64,000 nt of DNA. It comes from Gordius sp. MW1. Taxonomy: Eukaryota > Nematomorpha > Gordioida > Gordea > Gordiidae. The translations under genes were made by a program, and so were the position numbers. Of the stretch, positions 11,501 to 25,100 are shown piece by piece (position 1 is the stretch's first letter; every line of letters begins with the position of its first letter). Under the pieces are notes generated by a model. The model was not told the DNA's origin, made no database searches, and worked only from the letters and a program-made list of their open reading frames with translations. The stretch lies in NCBI GenBank assembly GCA_964036665.1, contig OZ038527.1, positions 11,687,835-11,751,834 of the forward strand, read 5' to 3'.

Positions 11501-14500
11501 CCTATTATCCTCGATTGACTTCCGAAAAGAGGTTTTAAGCTGCGAGAACTATCATTTTGACAAAAGACAACGTTTTATTGTTGCGATTAGTTTGTTGTAT
11601 CAAACGTGATTGCTTAATTTTTAAAAACTGCTCTATGCAATCATGATTTCAAAGTAATAGTTTTCTGATTCTGATAAATTTTAACTTTTTATCATGGAAA
11701 CAACGTCTGAAAACGACAACTTTCATCGGATGAATACGTTTGAAAGAAAAAAATGTGAAAAATTTTGAGGTAAAAATATTTATTTTTTTCGATTCTATGT
11801 GAAAGAGCTTGAAAAAATATATAAAAGTAAGCCGATTTGAGAATCCTATTATCCTCGATTGACTTCCGAAAAGAGGTTTTAAGCTGCGAGAATTATCATT
11901 TTCACAAAAGACAACGTTTTATTGTTGCGATTAGTTTGTTGTATCGCAACGTGAGTGCTTAATTTTTGAAAACTGCTCTATGCGATCATGATTTCAAAGT
12001 AATAGTTTTCTGATTCTGTAAATTTTTACTTTTTATCATGGAAACAACGTCTAAAAACGACAAATTTCATCGGATGAATACGGTAGAAAGAAAAAAATGT
12101 GAAAATTTTGAGGTAAAAATATTCATTTTTTTCGATTCTATGTGAAAGAGCTTGAAAAATATATAAAAGTAAGCCGATTTGAGAATCCTATTATCCTCGA
12201 TTGACTTCCGAAAAGAGGTTTTAAGCTGCGAGAACTATCATTTTGACAAAAGACAACGTTTTATTGTTGCGATTAGTTTGTTGTATCGCAACGTGAGTGC
12301 TTAATTTTTGAAAACTGCTCTATGCGATCATGATTTCAAAGTAATAGTTTTCTGATTCTGATAAATTTTTACTTTTTATCATGGAAACAACGTCTAAAAA
12401 CGACAAATTTCATCGGATGAATACGGTTGAATAAAAAAATGTGAAAAATTTTGAGGTAAAAATATTCATTTTTTTCGATTCTATGTGAAAAAGCGTAAAA
12501 AAATATATAAAAATAAGCCAATTTGAGAATCCTATTATCCTCGATTGACTTCCGAAAAGAGGTTTTAAGTTGCGAGAACTATCATTTTGACAAAAGACAA
12601 CGTTTTATTGTTGCGATTAGTTTGTTGTATCGCAACGTGAGTGCTTAATTTTTGAAAACTGCTCTATGCAATCATGATTTCAAAGTAATAGTTTTCTGAT
12701 TCTGATAAATTTTTACTTTTTATCATAGAAACAACGTCTGAAAACGACAACTTTCATCGGATGAATACGGTTGAAAGAAAAAAATGTAAAAAATTTTGAG
12801 GTAAAAATATTTATTTTTTTCGATTCTATGTGAAAGAGCTTGAAAAATTATATAAAAGTAGCCGATTTGAGAATCCTATTATCCTCGATTGACTTCCGAA
12901 AAGAGGTTTTAAGCTGCAAGAACTATCATTTTGACAAAAGACAACGTTTTATTGTTGCGATTAGTTTGTTGTATCGCAACGTGAGTGCTTAATTTTTGAA
13001 AACTGCTCTATGCGATCATGATTTCAAAGTAATAGTTTTCTGCTTCTGATAAATTTTTACTTTTTATCATGGAAACAACGTCTGAAAACGACAAATTTCA
13101 TCGGATGAATACGGTAGAAAGAAAAAAATGTGAAAATTTTGAGGTAAAAATATTCATTTTTTTCGATTCTATGTGAAAGAGCTTGAAAAATATATAAAAG
13201 TAAGCCGATTTGAGAATCCTATTATCCTCGATTGACTTCCGAAAAGAGGTTTTAAGCTGCGAGAACTATCATTTTGACAAAAGACAACGTTTTATTGTTG
13301 CGATTAGTTTGTTGTATCGCAACGTGAGTGCTTAATTTTTGAAAATTGCTCTATGCGATCATGATTTCAAAGTAATAGTTTTCTGATTCTGATAAATTTT
13401 TACTTTTTATCATGGAAACAACGTCTGAAAACGACAACTTTCATCGGATGAATACGGTTGAATAAAAAAATGTGAAAAATTTTGAAGTAAAAATATTCAT
13501 TTTTTTCGATTCTATGTGAAAGAGCTTGAAAAAATATATAAAAGTAAGCCGATTTGAGAATCCTATTATCCTCGATTGACTTCCGAAAAGAGGTTTTAAG
13601 CTGCGAGAATTATCATTTTGACAAAAGACAACGTTTTATTGTTGCGATTAGTTTGTTGTATCGCAACGTGAGTGCTTAATTTTTGAAAACTGCTCTATGC
13701 GATCATGATTTCAAAGTAATAGTTTTCTGATTCTGATAAATTTTTACTTTTTATCATGGAAACAACGTTTAAAAACGACAAATTTCATCGGATGAATACG
13801 GTAGAAAGAAAAAAATGTGAAAATTTTGAGGTAAAAATATTCATTTTTTTCGATTCTATGTGAAAGAGCTTGAAAAATATATAAAAGTAAGCCGATTTGA
13901 GAATCCTATTATCCTCGATTGACTTCCGAAAAGAGGTTTTAAGCTGCGAGAACTATCATTTTGACAAAAGACAACGTTTTATTGTTGCGATTAGTTTGTT
14001 GTATCGCAACGTGAGTGCTTAATTTTTGAAAACTGCTCTATGCGATCATGATTTCAAAGTAATAGTTTTCTGATTCTGATAAATTTTTACTTTTTATCAT
14101 GGAAACAACGTCTAAAAACGACAAATTTCATCGGATGAATACGGTTGAATAAAAAAATGTGAAAAATTTTGAGGTAAAAATATTCATTTTTTTCGATTCT
14201 ATGTGAAAAAGCGTAAAAAAATATATAAAAATAAGCCAATTTGAGAATCCTATTATCCTCGATTGACTTCCGAAAAGAGGTTTTAAGTTGCGAGAACTAT
14301 CATTTTGACAAAAGACAACGTTTTATTGTTGCGATTAGTTTGTTGTATCGCAACGTGAGTGCTTAATTTTTGAAAACTGCTCTATGCAATCATGATTTCA
14401 AAGTAATAGTTTTCTGATTCTGATAAATTTTTACTTTTTATCATGGAAACAACGTCTGAAAACGACAACTTTCATCGGATGAATACGGTTGAAAGAAAAA

Positions 14501-15125
14501 AATGTGAAAAATTTTGAGGTAAAAATATTTATTTTTTTTCGATTCTATGTGATAGAGCTTGAAAAAATATATAAAAGTAAGCCGATTTGAGAATCCTATT
14601 ATCCTCGATTGACTTCCGAAAAGAGGTTTTAAGCTGCGAGTATCATTTTGACAAAAGACAACGTTTTATTGTTGCGATTAGTTTGTTGTATCGCAACGTG
14701 AGTGCTTAATTTTTGAAAATTGCTCTATGCGATCATGATTTCAAAGTAATAGTTTTCTGATTCTGATAAATTTTTACTTTTTAGCATGGAAACTACGTAT
14801 GAAAACGACAACTTTCATCGGATGAATACGGTTGAATAAAAAAATGTGAAAAATTTTGAGGTAAAAATATTCATTTTTTTCGATTCTATGTGAAAGAGCG
14901 TAAAAAAATATATAAAAATAAGACAATTTGAGAATCCTATTATCCTCGATTGACTTCCGAAAAGAGGTTTTAAGCTGCGAGAACTATCATTTTGACAAAA
15001 GACAACGTTTTATTGTTGCGATTAGTTTGTTGTATCAAACGTGAGTGCTTAATTTTTGAAAACTGCTCTATGCAATCATGATTTAAAAGTAATAGTTTTC
15101 TGATTCTGATAAATTTTCATTTTAT
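8595..15125. repeat. Large duplication, copy 2 (monomers 26-44, 6531 bp)
   Basis: Monomer starts: 8595, 8939, 9284, 9627, 9971, 10316, 10660, 11005, 11350, 11693, 12037, 12380, 12724, 13068, 13411, 13755, 14098, 14442, 14785. The first 17 correspond to 1-5847 and the last two to 7911-8594. The copy is shorter than copy 1 by 2063 bp, exactly the six monomers at 5848-7910. The indel is therefore in register, as expected from recombination between aligned monomers. Confidence 0.93.
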
Positions 15126-15470
15126 CATGGAAACAACGTCTGAAAACGACAACTTTCATCGGATGAATACGGTTGAAAGAAAAAAATGTGAAAAATTTTG
15201 AGGTAAAAATATTTATTTTTTTCGATTCTATGTGAAAGAGCTTGAAAAATTATATAAAAGTAAGCCGATTTGAGAATCCTATTATCCTCGATTAACTTCC
15301 GAAAAGAGGTTTTAAGCTGCAAGAACTATCATTTTGACATAAGACAACGTTTTATTGTTGCGATTAATTTGTTGTATCGCAACGTGAGTGCTTAATTTTT
15401 GAAAATTGCTCTATGCGATCATGATTTCAAAGTAATAGTTTTCGGATTCTGATAAATTTTTACTTTTTAT
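15126..15470. repeat. Spacer monomer between duplication blocks
   Basis: A single 345-bp monomer with TTTTCGGATTC near its end, GATTAACTTCC and GACATAAGAC. Its 3' end matches that of the monomer at 16499 (GATTAATTTGTTG and TTTTCGG). This places the left breakpoint of the following four-monomer duplication inside it. Confidence 0.8.
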
Positions 15471-16843
15471 CATGGAAACAACGTCTGAAAACGACAACTT
15501 TCATCGGATGAATACGGTTGAATAAAAAAATGTGAAAAATTTTGAGGTAAAAATATTCATTTTTTTCGATTCTATGTGAAAGAGCTTGAAAAAATATATA
15601 AAAGTAAGCCGATTTGAGAATCCTATTATCCTCGATTGACTTCCGATAAGAGGTTTTAAGCTGCGAGAACTATCATTTTGACAAAAGACAACGTTTTATT
15701 GTTGCGATGAGTTTGTTGTATCAAACGTGAGTGCTTAATTTTTGAAAACTGCTCTATGCAATCATGATTTCAAAGTAAAAGTTTTCTGATTCTGATAAAT
15801 TTTAACTTTTTATCATGGAAACAACGTCTGAAAACGACAACTTTCATCGGACGAATACGGTTGAAAGAAAAAAATGTGAAAAATTTTGAGTTAAAAATAT
15901 TTATTTTTTTCGATTCTATGTGAAAGAGCTTGAAAAATTATATAAAAGTAAGCCGATTTGAGAATCCTATTATCCTCGATTGACTTCCGAAAAGAGGTTT
16001 TAAGCTGCAAGAACTATCATTTTGACAAAAGACAACGTTTTATTGTTGCGATTAGTTTGTTGTATCGCAACGTGAGTGCTTAATTTTTGAAAATTGCTCT
16101 ATGCGATCATGATTTCAAAGTAATAGTTTTCTGATTCTGATAAATTTTTACTTTTTATCATGGAAACAACGTCTGAAAACGACAACTTTCATCGGATGAA
16201 TACGGTTGAATAAAAAAATGTGAAAAATTTTGAGGTAAAAATATTCATTTTTTTCGATTCTATGTGAAAGAGCTTGAAATATATAAAAGTAAGCCGATTT
16301 GAGAATCCTATTATCCTCGATTGACTTCCGAAAAGAGGTTTTAAGCTGCGAGAACTATCATTTTGACAAAAGACAACGTTTTATTGTTGCGATTAGTTTG
16401 TTGTATCAAACGTGAGTGCTTAATTTTTGAAAACTGCTCTATGCAATCATGATTTCAAAGTAATAGTTTTCTGATTCTGATAAATTTTTACTTTTTATCA
16501 TGAAAACAACGTCTAAAAACGACAAATTTCATCGGATGAATACGGTAGAAAGAAAAAAATGTGAAAAATTTTGAGGTAAAAATATTCATTTTTTTCGATT
16601 CTATGTGAAAGAGCTTGAAAAAATATATAAAAGTAAGCCGATTTGAGAATCCTATTATCCTCGATTGACTTCCGAAAAGAGGTTTTAAGCTGCGAGAACT
16701 ATCATTTTGACAAAAGACAACGTTTTATTGTTGCGATTAATTTGTTGTATCGCAACGTGAGTGCTTAATTTTTGAAAATTGCTCTATGCGATCATGATTT
16801 CAAAGTAATAGTTTTCGGATTCTGATAAATTTTTACTTTTTAT
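15471..16843. repeat. Four-monomer tandem duplication, copy 1
   Basis: Monomer starts: 15471, 15814, 16159, 16499. They match 16844, 17187, 17532 and 17875 in order. Signatures: TTCCGATAAG in the first, GGACGAA with GAGTT in the second, and CATGAAAACAACGTCTAAAA at the start of the fourth. The third is only 340 bp because it has lost three A's before TATATAAAAG, so the offset changes from 1373 to 1376 bp. Confidence 0.9.
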
Positions 16844-18219
16844 CATGGAAACAACGTCTGAAAACGACAACTTTCATCGGATGAATACGGTTGAATAAAA
16901 AAATGTGAAAAATTTTGAGGTAAAAATATTCATTTTTTTCGATTCTATGTGAAAGAGCTTGAAAAAATATATAAAAGTAAGCCGATTTGAGAATCCTATT
17001 ATCCTCGATTGACTTCCGATAAGAGGTTTTAAGCTGCGAGAACTATCATTTTGACAAAAGACAACGTTTTATTGTTGCGATTAATTTGTTGTATCAAACG
17101 TGAGTGCTTAATTTTTGAAAACTGCTCTATGCAATCATGATTTCAAAGTAAAAGTTTTCTGATTCTGATAAATTTTAACTTTTTATCATGGAAACAACGT
17201 CTGAAAACGACAACTTTTATCGGACGAATACGGTTGAAAGAAAAAAATGTGAAAAATTTTGAGTTAAAAATATTTATTTTTTTCGATTCTATGTGAAAGA
17301 GCTTGAAAAATTATATAAAAGTAAGCCGATTTGAGAATCCTATTATCCTCGATTGACTTCCGAAAAGAGGTTTTAAGCTGCAAGAACTATCATTTTCACA
17401 AAAGACAACGTTTTATTGTTGCGATTAGTTTGTTGTATCGCAACGTGAGTGCTTAATTTTTGAAAATTGCTCTATGCGATCATGATTTCAAAGTAATAGT
17501 TTTCTGATTCTGATAAATTTTTACTTTTTATCATGGAAACAACGTCTGAAAACGACAACTTTCATCGGATGAATACGGTTGAATAAAAAAATGTGAAAAA
17601 TTTTGAGGTAAAAATATTCATTTTTTTCGATTCTATGTGAAAGAGCTTGAAAAAATATATAAAAGTAAGCCGATTTGAGAATCCTATTATCCTCGATTGA
17701 CTTCCGAAAAGAGGTTTTAAGCTGCGAGAACTATCATTTTGACAAAAGACAACGTTTTATTGTTGCGATTAGTTTGTTGTATCAAACGTGAGTGCTTAAT
17801 TTTTGAAAACTGCTCTATGCAATCATGATTTCAAAGTAATAGTTTTCTGATTCTGATAAATTTTTACTTTTTATCATGAAAACAACGTCTAAAAACGACA
17901 AATTTCATCGGATGAATACGGTAGAAAGAAAAAAATGTGAAAAATTTTGAGGTAAAAATATTCATTTTTTTCGATTCTATGTGAAAGAGCTTGAAAAAAT
18001 ATATAAAAGTAAGCCGATTTGAGAATCCTATTATCCTCGATTGACTTCCGAAAAGAGGTTTTAAGCTGCGAGAACTATCATTTTGACAAAAGACAACGTT
18101 TTATTGTTGCGATTAGTTTGTTGTATCGCAACGTGAGTGCTTAATTTTTGAAAACTGCTCTATGCGATCATGATTTCAAAGTAATAGTTTTCTGATTCTG
18201 ATAAATTTTTACTTTTTAT
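16844..18219. repeat. Four-monomer tandem duplication, copy 2
   Basis: Monomer starts: 16844, 17187, 17532, 17875. Same order of subtypes as copy 1, with scattered differences (TTTTATCGG at about 17217; CATTTTCACA at about 17392; GATTAATTT versus GATGAGTTT). The fourth monomer lacks the TTTTCGG end found in copy 1, so the right breakpoint lies in its last third. Confidence 0.88.
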
Positions 18220-20624
18220 CATGGAAACAACGTCTAAAAACGACAAATTTCATCGGATGAATACGGTAGAAAGAAAAAAATGTGAAAATTTTGAGGTAAA
18301 AATATTCATTTTTTTCGATTCTATGTGAAAGAGCTTGAAAAAATATATAAAAGTAAGCCGATTTGAGAATCCTATTATCCTCGATTGACTTCCGAAAAGA
18401 GGTTTTAAGCTGCGAGAACTATCATTTTGACAAAAGACAACGTTTTATTGTTGCGATTAGTTTGTTGTATCGCAACGTGAGTGCTTAATTTTTGAAAACT
18501 GCTCTATGCAATCATGATTTAAAAGTAATAGTTTTCTGATTCTGATAAATTTTTACTTTTTATCATGGAAACAACGTCTGAAAACGACAACTTTCATCGG
18601 ATGAATACGGTTGAATAAAAAAATGTGAAAAATTTTGAGGTAAAAATATTCATTTTTTTCAATTCTATGTGAAAGAGCTTGGAAAAATATATAAAAGTAA
18701 GCCAATTTGAGAATCCTATTATCCTCGATTGACTTCCGAAAAGAGGTTTTAAGCTGCGAGAACTATCATTTTGACAAAAGACAACGTTTTATTGTTGCTA
18801 TTAGTTTTTTGTATCGCAACGTGAGTGCTTAATTTTTGAAAATTGCTCTATGCGATTATGATTTCAAAGTAATAGTTTTCTGATTCTGATAAATTTTTAC
18901 TTTTAACCATGGAAACAACGTCTAAAAACGACAAATTTCATCGGATGAATACGGTAGAAAGAAAAAAATGTGAAAAATTTTGAGGTAAAAATATTCATTT
19001 TTTTCGATTCTTTGTGAAAAAGCGTAAAAAAATATATAAAAATAAGCCAATTTGAGAATCCTATTATCCTCGATTGACTTCAGAAAAGAGGTTTTAAGTT
19101 GCGAGAACTATCATTTTGACAAAAGACAACGTTTTATTGTTGCGATTAATTTGTTGTATCGCAACGTGAGTGCTTAATTTTTGAAAACTGCTCTATGCAA
19201 TCATGATTTCAAAGTAATAGTTTTCTGATTCTGATAAATTTTTACTTTTTATCATGGAAACAACGTCTGAAAACGACAACTTTCATCGGATGAATACGGT
19301 TGAATAAAAAAATGTGAAAAATTTTGAGGTAAAAATATTCATTTTTTTCGATTCTATGTGAAAGAGCTTGAAAAAATATATAAAAGTAAGCCAATTTGAG
19401 AATCCTATTATCCTCGATTGACTTCCGAAAAGAGGTTTTAAGCTGCGAGAACTATCATTTTGACAAAAGACAACGTTTTATTGTTGCGATTAGTCTGTTG
19501 TATCGCGACGTGAGTGCTTAATTTTTGAAAACTGCTCTATGCGATCATGATTTCAAAGTAATAGTTTTCTGATTCTGATAAATTTTTACTTTTTATCATG
19601 GAAACAACGTCTAAAAACGACAAATTTCATCGGATGAATACGGTAGAAAGAAAAAAATGTGAAAGATTTTGAGGTAAAAATATTCATTTTTTTCGAATCT
19701 ATGTGAAAGAGCGTAAAAAAATATATAAAAATAAGCCAATTTGAGAATCCTATTATCCTCGATTGACTTCCGAAAAGAGGTTTTAAGCTGCGAGAACTAT
19801 CATTTTGACAAAAGACAACGTTTTATTGTTGCGATTAGTTTGTTGTATCAAACGTGAGTGCTTAATTTTTGAAAACTGCTCTATGCTATCATGATTTAAA
19901 GTAATAGTTTTCTGATTCTGATAAATTTTTGTTTTTATCATGGAAACAACGTCTGAAAACGACAACTTTCATCGGATGAATACGGTTGAAAGAAAAAAAT
20001 GTGAAAAATTTTGAGGTAAAAATATTCATTTTTTTCGATTCTATGTGAAAAAGCGTAAAAAAATATATAAAAATAAGCCAATTTGAGAATCCTATTATCC
20101 TCGATTGACTTCAAAAAAGAGGTTTTAAGTTGCGAGAACTATCATTTTGACAAAAGACAACGTTTTATTGTTGCGATTAATTTGTATCGCAACGTGAGTG
20201 CTTAATTTTTGAAAACTGCTCTATGCAATCATGATTTCAAAGTAATAGTTTTCTGATTCTGATAAATTTTTACTTTTTATCATGGAAACAACGTCTAAAA
20301 ACGACAAATTTCATCGGATGAATACGGTAAAAAGAAAAAAATGTGAAAAATTTTGAGGTAAAAATATTCATTTTTTTCGATTCTATGTGAAAAAGCGTAA
20401 AAAAATATATAAAAATAAGCCAATTTGAGAATCCTATTATCCTCGATTGACTTCCGAAAAGAGGTTTTAAGTTGCGAGAACTATCATTTTGACAAAAGAC
20501 AACGTTTTATTGTTGCGATTAGTTTGTTGTATCAAACGTGAGTGCTTAATTTTTGAAAACTGCTCTATGCAATCATGATTTAAAAGTAATAGTTTTCTGA
20601 TTCTGATAAATTTTTACTTTTTAT
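18220..20624. repeat. Satellite monomers 54-60
   Basis: Monomer starts: 18220, 18564, 18908, 19253, 19597, 19939, 20281. Those at 19253 and 19597 recur at 22005 and 22349 (offset 2752 bp, eight monomers) with the private variants TTAGTCTGTTGTATCGCGACG and GTGAAAGATTTTGAGG. The one at 18908, with GATTCTTTGTG and TTCAGAAAAG, corresponds to 21660. The monomer at 19939 has a three-base contraction of the inverted-repeat loop (GATTAATTTGTATCGC). No other content. Confidence 0.88.
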
Positions 20625-23600
20625 CATGGAAACAACGTCTGAAAACGACAACTTTCATCGGATGAATACGGTTGAAAGAAAAAAATGTGAAAAATTTTGA
20701 GGTAAAAATATTTATTTTTTTTCGATTCTATGTAAAAGAGCTTGAAAAAATATATAAAAGTAAGCCGATTTGAGAATCCTATTATCCTCGATTGACTTCC
20801 GAAAAGAGGTTTTAAGCTGCGAGAACTATCATTTTGACAAAAGACAACGTTTTATTGTTGCTATTAGTTTTTTGTATCGCAACGTGAGTGCTTAATTTTT
20901 GAAAATTGCTCTATGCGATTATGATTTCAAAGTAATAGTTTTCTGATTCTGATAAATTTTTACTTTTAATCATGGAAACAACGTCTGAAAACGACAACTT
21001 TCATCGGATGAATACGGTTGAATAAAAAAATGTGAAAAATTTTGAGGTAAAAATATTCATTTTTTTCGAATCTATGTGAAAGAGCGTAAAAAAATATATA
21101 AAAATAAGCCAATTTGAGAATCCTATTATCCTCGATTGACTTCCGAAAAGAGGTTTTAAGCTGCGAGAACTATCATTTTGACAAAAGACAACGTTTTATT
21201 GTTGCTATTAGTTTTTTGTATCGCAACGTGAGTGCTTAATTTTTGAAAATTGCTCTATGCGATTATGATTTCAAAGTAATAGTTTTCTGATTCTGATAAA
21301 TTTTTACTTTTTATCATGGAAACAACGTCTGAAAACGACAATTTCATCGTATGAATACGGTTGAAAGAAAAAAATGAGAAAAATTTTGAGGTAAAAATAT
21401 TTATTTTTTTTCGATTCTATGTGAAAGAGCTTGAAAAAATATATAAAAGTAAGCCGATTTGAGAATCCTATTATCCTCGATTGACTTCCGAAAAGAGGTT
21501 TTAAGCTGCGAGAACTATCATTTTGACAAAAGACAACGTTTTATTGTTGCTATTAGTTTTTTGTATCGCAACGTGAGTGCTTAATTTTTGAAAATTGCTC
21601 TATGCGATTATGATTTCAAAGTAATAGTTTTCTGATTCTGATAAATTTTTACTTTTAATCATGGAAACAACGTCTGAAAACGACAACTTTCATCGGATGA
21701 ATACGGTAGAAAGAAAAAAATGTGAAAAATTTTGAGGTAAAAATATTCATTTTTTTCGATTCTTTGTGAAAAAGCGTAAAAAAATATATAAAAATAAGCC
21801 AATTTGAGAATCCTATTATCCTCGATTGACTTCAGAAAAGAGGTTTTAAGTTGCGAGAACTATCATTTTGACAAAAGACAACGTTTTATTGTTGCGATTA
21901 ATTTGTTGTATCGCAACGTGAGTGCTTAATTTTTGAAAACTGCTCTATGCAATCATGATTTCAAAGTAATAGTTTTCTGATTCTGATAAATTTTTACTTT
22001 TTATCATGGAAACAACGTCTGAAAACGACAACTTTCATCGGATGAATACGGTTGAATAAAAAAATGTGAAAAATTTTGAGGTAAAAATATTCATTTTTTT
22101 CGATTCTATGTGAAAGAGCTTGAAAAAATATATAAAAGTAAGCCAATTTGAGAATCCTATTATCCTCGATTGACTTCCGAAAAGAGGTTTTAAGCTGCGA
22201 GAACTATCATTTTGACAAAAGACAACGTTTTATTGTTGCGATTAGTCTGTTGTATCGCGACGTGAGTGCTTAATTTTTGAAAACTGCTCTATGCGATCAT
22301 GATTTCAAAGTAATAGTTTTCTGATTCTGATAAATTTTTACTTTTTATCATGGAAACAACGTCTAAAAACGACAAATTTCATCGGATGAATACGGTAGAA
22401 AGAAAAAAATGTGAAAGATTTTGAGGTAAAAATATTCATTTTTTTCGAATCTATGTGAAAGAGCCTAAAAAAATATATAAAAATAAGCCAATTTGAGAAT
22501 CCTATTATCCTCGATTGACTTCCGAAAAGAGGTTTTAAGCTGCGAGAACTATCATTTTGACAAAAGACAACGTTTTATTGTTGCGATTAGTTTGTTGTAT
22601 CAAACGGTGCTTAATTTTTGAAAACTGCTCTATGCTATCATGATTTAAAGTAATAGTTTTCTGATTCTGATAAATTTTTAGTTTTTATCATGGAAACAAC
22701 GTCTGAAAACGACAACTTTCATCGGATGAATACGGTTGAAAGAAAAAAATGTGAAAAATTTTGAGGTAAAAATATTTATTTTTTTTCGATTCTATGTAAA
22801 AGAGCATGAAAAAATATATAAAAGTAAGCCGATTTGAGAATCCTATTATCCTCGATTGACTTCCGAAAAGAGGTTTTAAGCTGCGAGAACTATCATTTTG
22901 ACAAAAGACAACGTTTTATTGTTGCTATTAGTTTTTTGTATCGCAACGTGAGTGCTTAATTTTTGAAAATTGCTCTATGCGATTATGATTTCAAAGTAAT
23001 AGTTTTCTGATTCTGATAAATTTTTACTTTTAATCATGGAAACAACGTCTGAAAACGACAACTTTCATCGGATGAATACGGTTGAATAAAAAAATGTGAA
23101 AAATTTTGAGGTAAAAATATTCATTTTTTTCGAATCTATGTGAAAGAGCGTAAAAAAATATATAAAAATAAGCCAATTTGAGAATCCTATTATCCTCGAT
23201 TGACTTCCGAAAAGAGGTTTTAAGCTGCGAGAACTATCATTTTGACAAAAGACAACGTTTTATTGTTGCTATTAGTTTTTTGTATCGCAACGTGAGTGCT
23301 TAATTTTTGAAAATTGCTCTATGCGATTATGATTTCAAAGTAATAGTTTTCTGATTCTGGTAAATTTTTACTTTTTATCATGGAAACAACGTCTGAAAAC
23401 GACAATTTCATCGTATGAATACGGTTGAAAGAAAAAAATGAGAAAAATTTTGAGGTAAAAATATTTATTTTTTTTCGATTCTATGTGAAAGAGCTTGAAA
23501 AAATATATAAAAGTAAGCCGATTTGAGAATCCTATTATCCTCGATTGACTTCCGAAAAGAGGTTTTAAGCTGCGAGAACTATCATTTTGACAAAAGACAA

Positions 23601-25100
23601 CGTTTTATTGTTGCTATTAGTTTTTTGTATCGCAACGTGAGTGCTTAATTTTTGAAAATTGCTCTATGCGATTATGATTTCAAAGTAATAGTTTTCTGAT
23701 TCTGATAAATTTTTACTTTTAATCATGGAAACAACGTCTGAAAACGACAACTTTCATCGGATGAATACGGTTGAATAAAAAAATGTGAAAAATTTTGAGG
23801 TAAAAATATTCATTTTTTTCGATTCTATGTGAAAGAGCGTAAAAAAAAATATAAAAATAAGCCAATTTGAGAATCCTATTATCCTCGATTGACTTCCGAA
23901 AAGAGGTTTTAAGCTGCGAGAACTATCATTTTGACAAAAGACAACGTTTTATTGTTGCGATTAGTTTGTTGTATCAAACGTGAGTGCTTAATTTTTGAAA
24001 ACTGCTCTATGCAATCATGATTTCAAAGTAATAGTTTTCTGATTCTGATAAATTTTTACTTTTTATCATGGAAACAACGTCTGAAAACGACAATTTCATC
24101 GTATGAATACGGTTGAAAGAAAAAAATGAGAAAAATTTTGAGGTAAAAATATTTATTTTTTTTCGATTCTATGTGAAAGAGCTTGAAAAAATATATAAAA
24201 GTAAGCCGATTTGAGAATCCTATTATCCTCGATTGACTTCCGAAAAGAGGTTTTAAGCTGCGAGAACTATCATTTTGACAAAAGACAACGTTTTATTGTT
24301 GCGATTAGTTTGTTGTATCGCAACGTGAGTGCTTAGATTTTAAAAACTGCTCTATGCGATCATGATTTCAAAGTAATAGTTTTCTGATTCTGATAAATTT
24401 TTACTTTTTATCATGAAAACAACGTCTAAAAACGACAAATTTCATCGGATGAATACGGTAGAAAGAAAAAAATGTGAAAAATTTTGAGGTAAAAATATTC
24501 ATTTTTTTCGATTCTATGTGAAAAAGCGTAAAAAAATATATAAAAATAAGCCAATTTGAGAATCCTATTATCCTCGATTGACTTCCGAAAAGAGGTTTTA
24601 AGTTGCGAGAACTATCATTTTGACAAAAGACAACGTTTTATTGTTGCGATTAATTTGTTGTATCGCAACGTGAGTGCTTAATTTTTGAAAACTGCTCTAT
24701 GCAATCATGATTTCAAAGTAATAGTTTTCTGATTCTGATAAATTTTTACTTTTTATCATGGAAACAACGTCTGAAAACGACAACTTTCATCGGATGAATA
24801 CGGTTGAATAAAAAAATGTGAAAAATTTTGAGGTAAAAATATTCATTTTTTTCGATTCTATGTGAAAGAGCTTGAAAAAATATATAAAAGTAAGCCAATT
24901 TGAGAATCCTATTATCCTCGATTGACTTCCGAAAAGAGGTTTTAAGTTGCGAGAACTATCATTTTGACAAAAGACAACGTTTTATTGTTGCGATTAATTT
25001 GTTGTATCGCAACGTGAGTGCTTAATTTTTGAAAACTGCTCTATGCAACCATGATTTCAAAGTAATCGTTTTCTGATTCTGATAAATTTTTACTTTTTAT
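20625..25100. repeat. Satellite monomers 61-73, interleaved duplications
   Basis: Monomer starts: 20625, 20971, 21315, 21660, 22005, 22349, 22689, 23035, 23379, 23724, 24067, 24412, 24757. The trio 20625/20971/21315 matches 22689/23035/23379 at exactly 2064 bp, sharing GATTCTATGTAAAAG, the left-arm lesion GTTGCTATTAGTTTTTT and CATCGTATG with ATGAGAAAA. The monomer at 24067 repeats the CATCGTATG/ATGAGAAAA start again. A TTTTAATCATGG junction is seen only here (20971, 21660, 23035, 23724), with TTTTAACCATGG at 18908. Confidence 0.88.

Noticed and set aside
15125-15322. Other 60-73-codon minus-strand frames (also 19783-19965, 48813-49019, 53636-53857)
   Set aside because: They lie in the same part of the monomer and arise from single indels or substitutions that join frames. 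They are not conserved across monomers.
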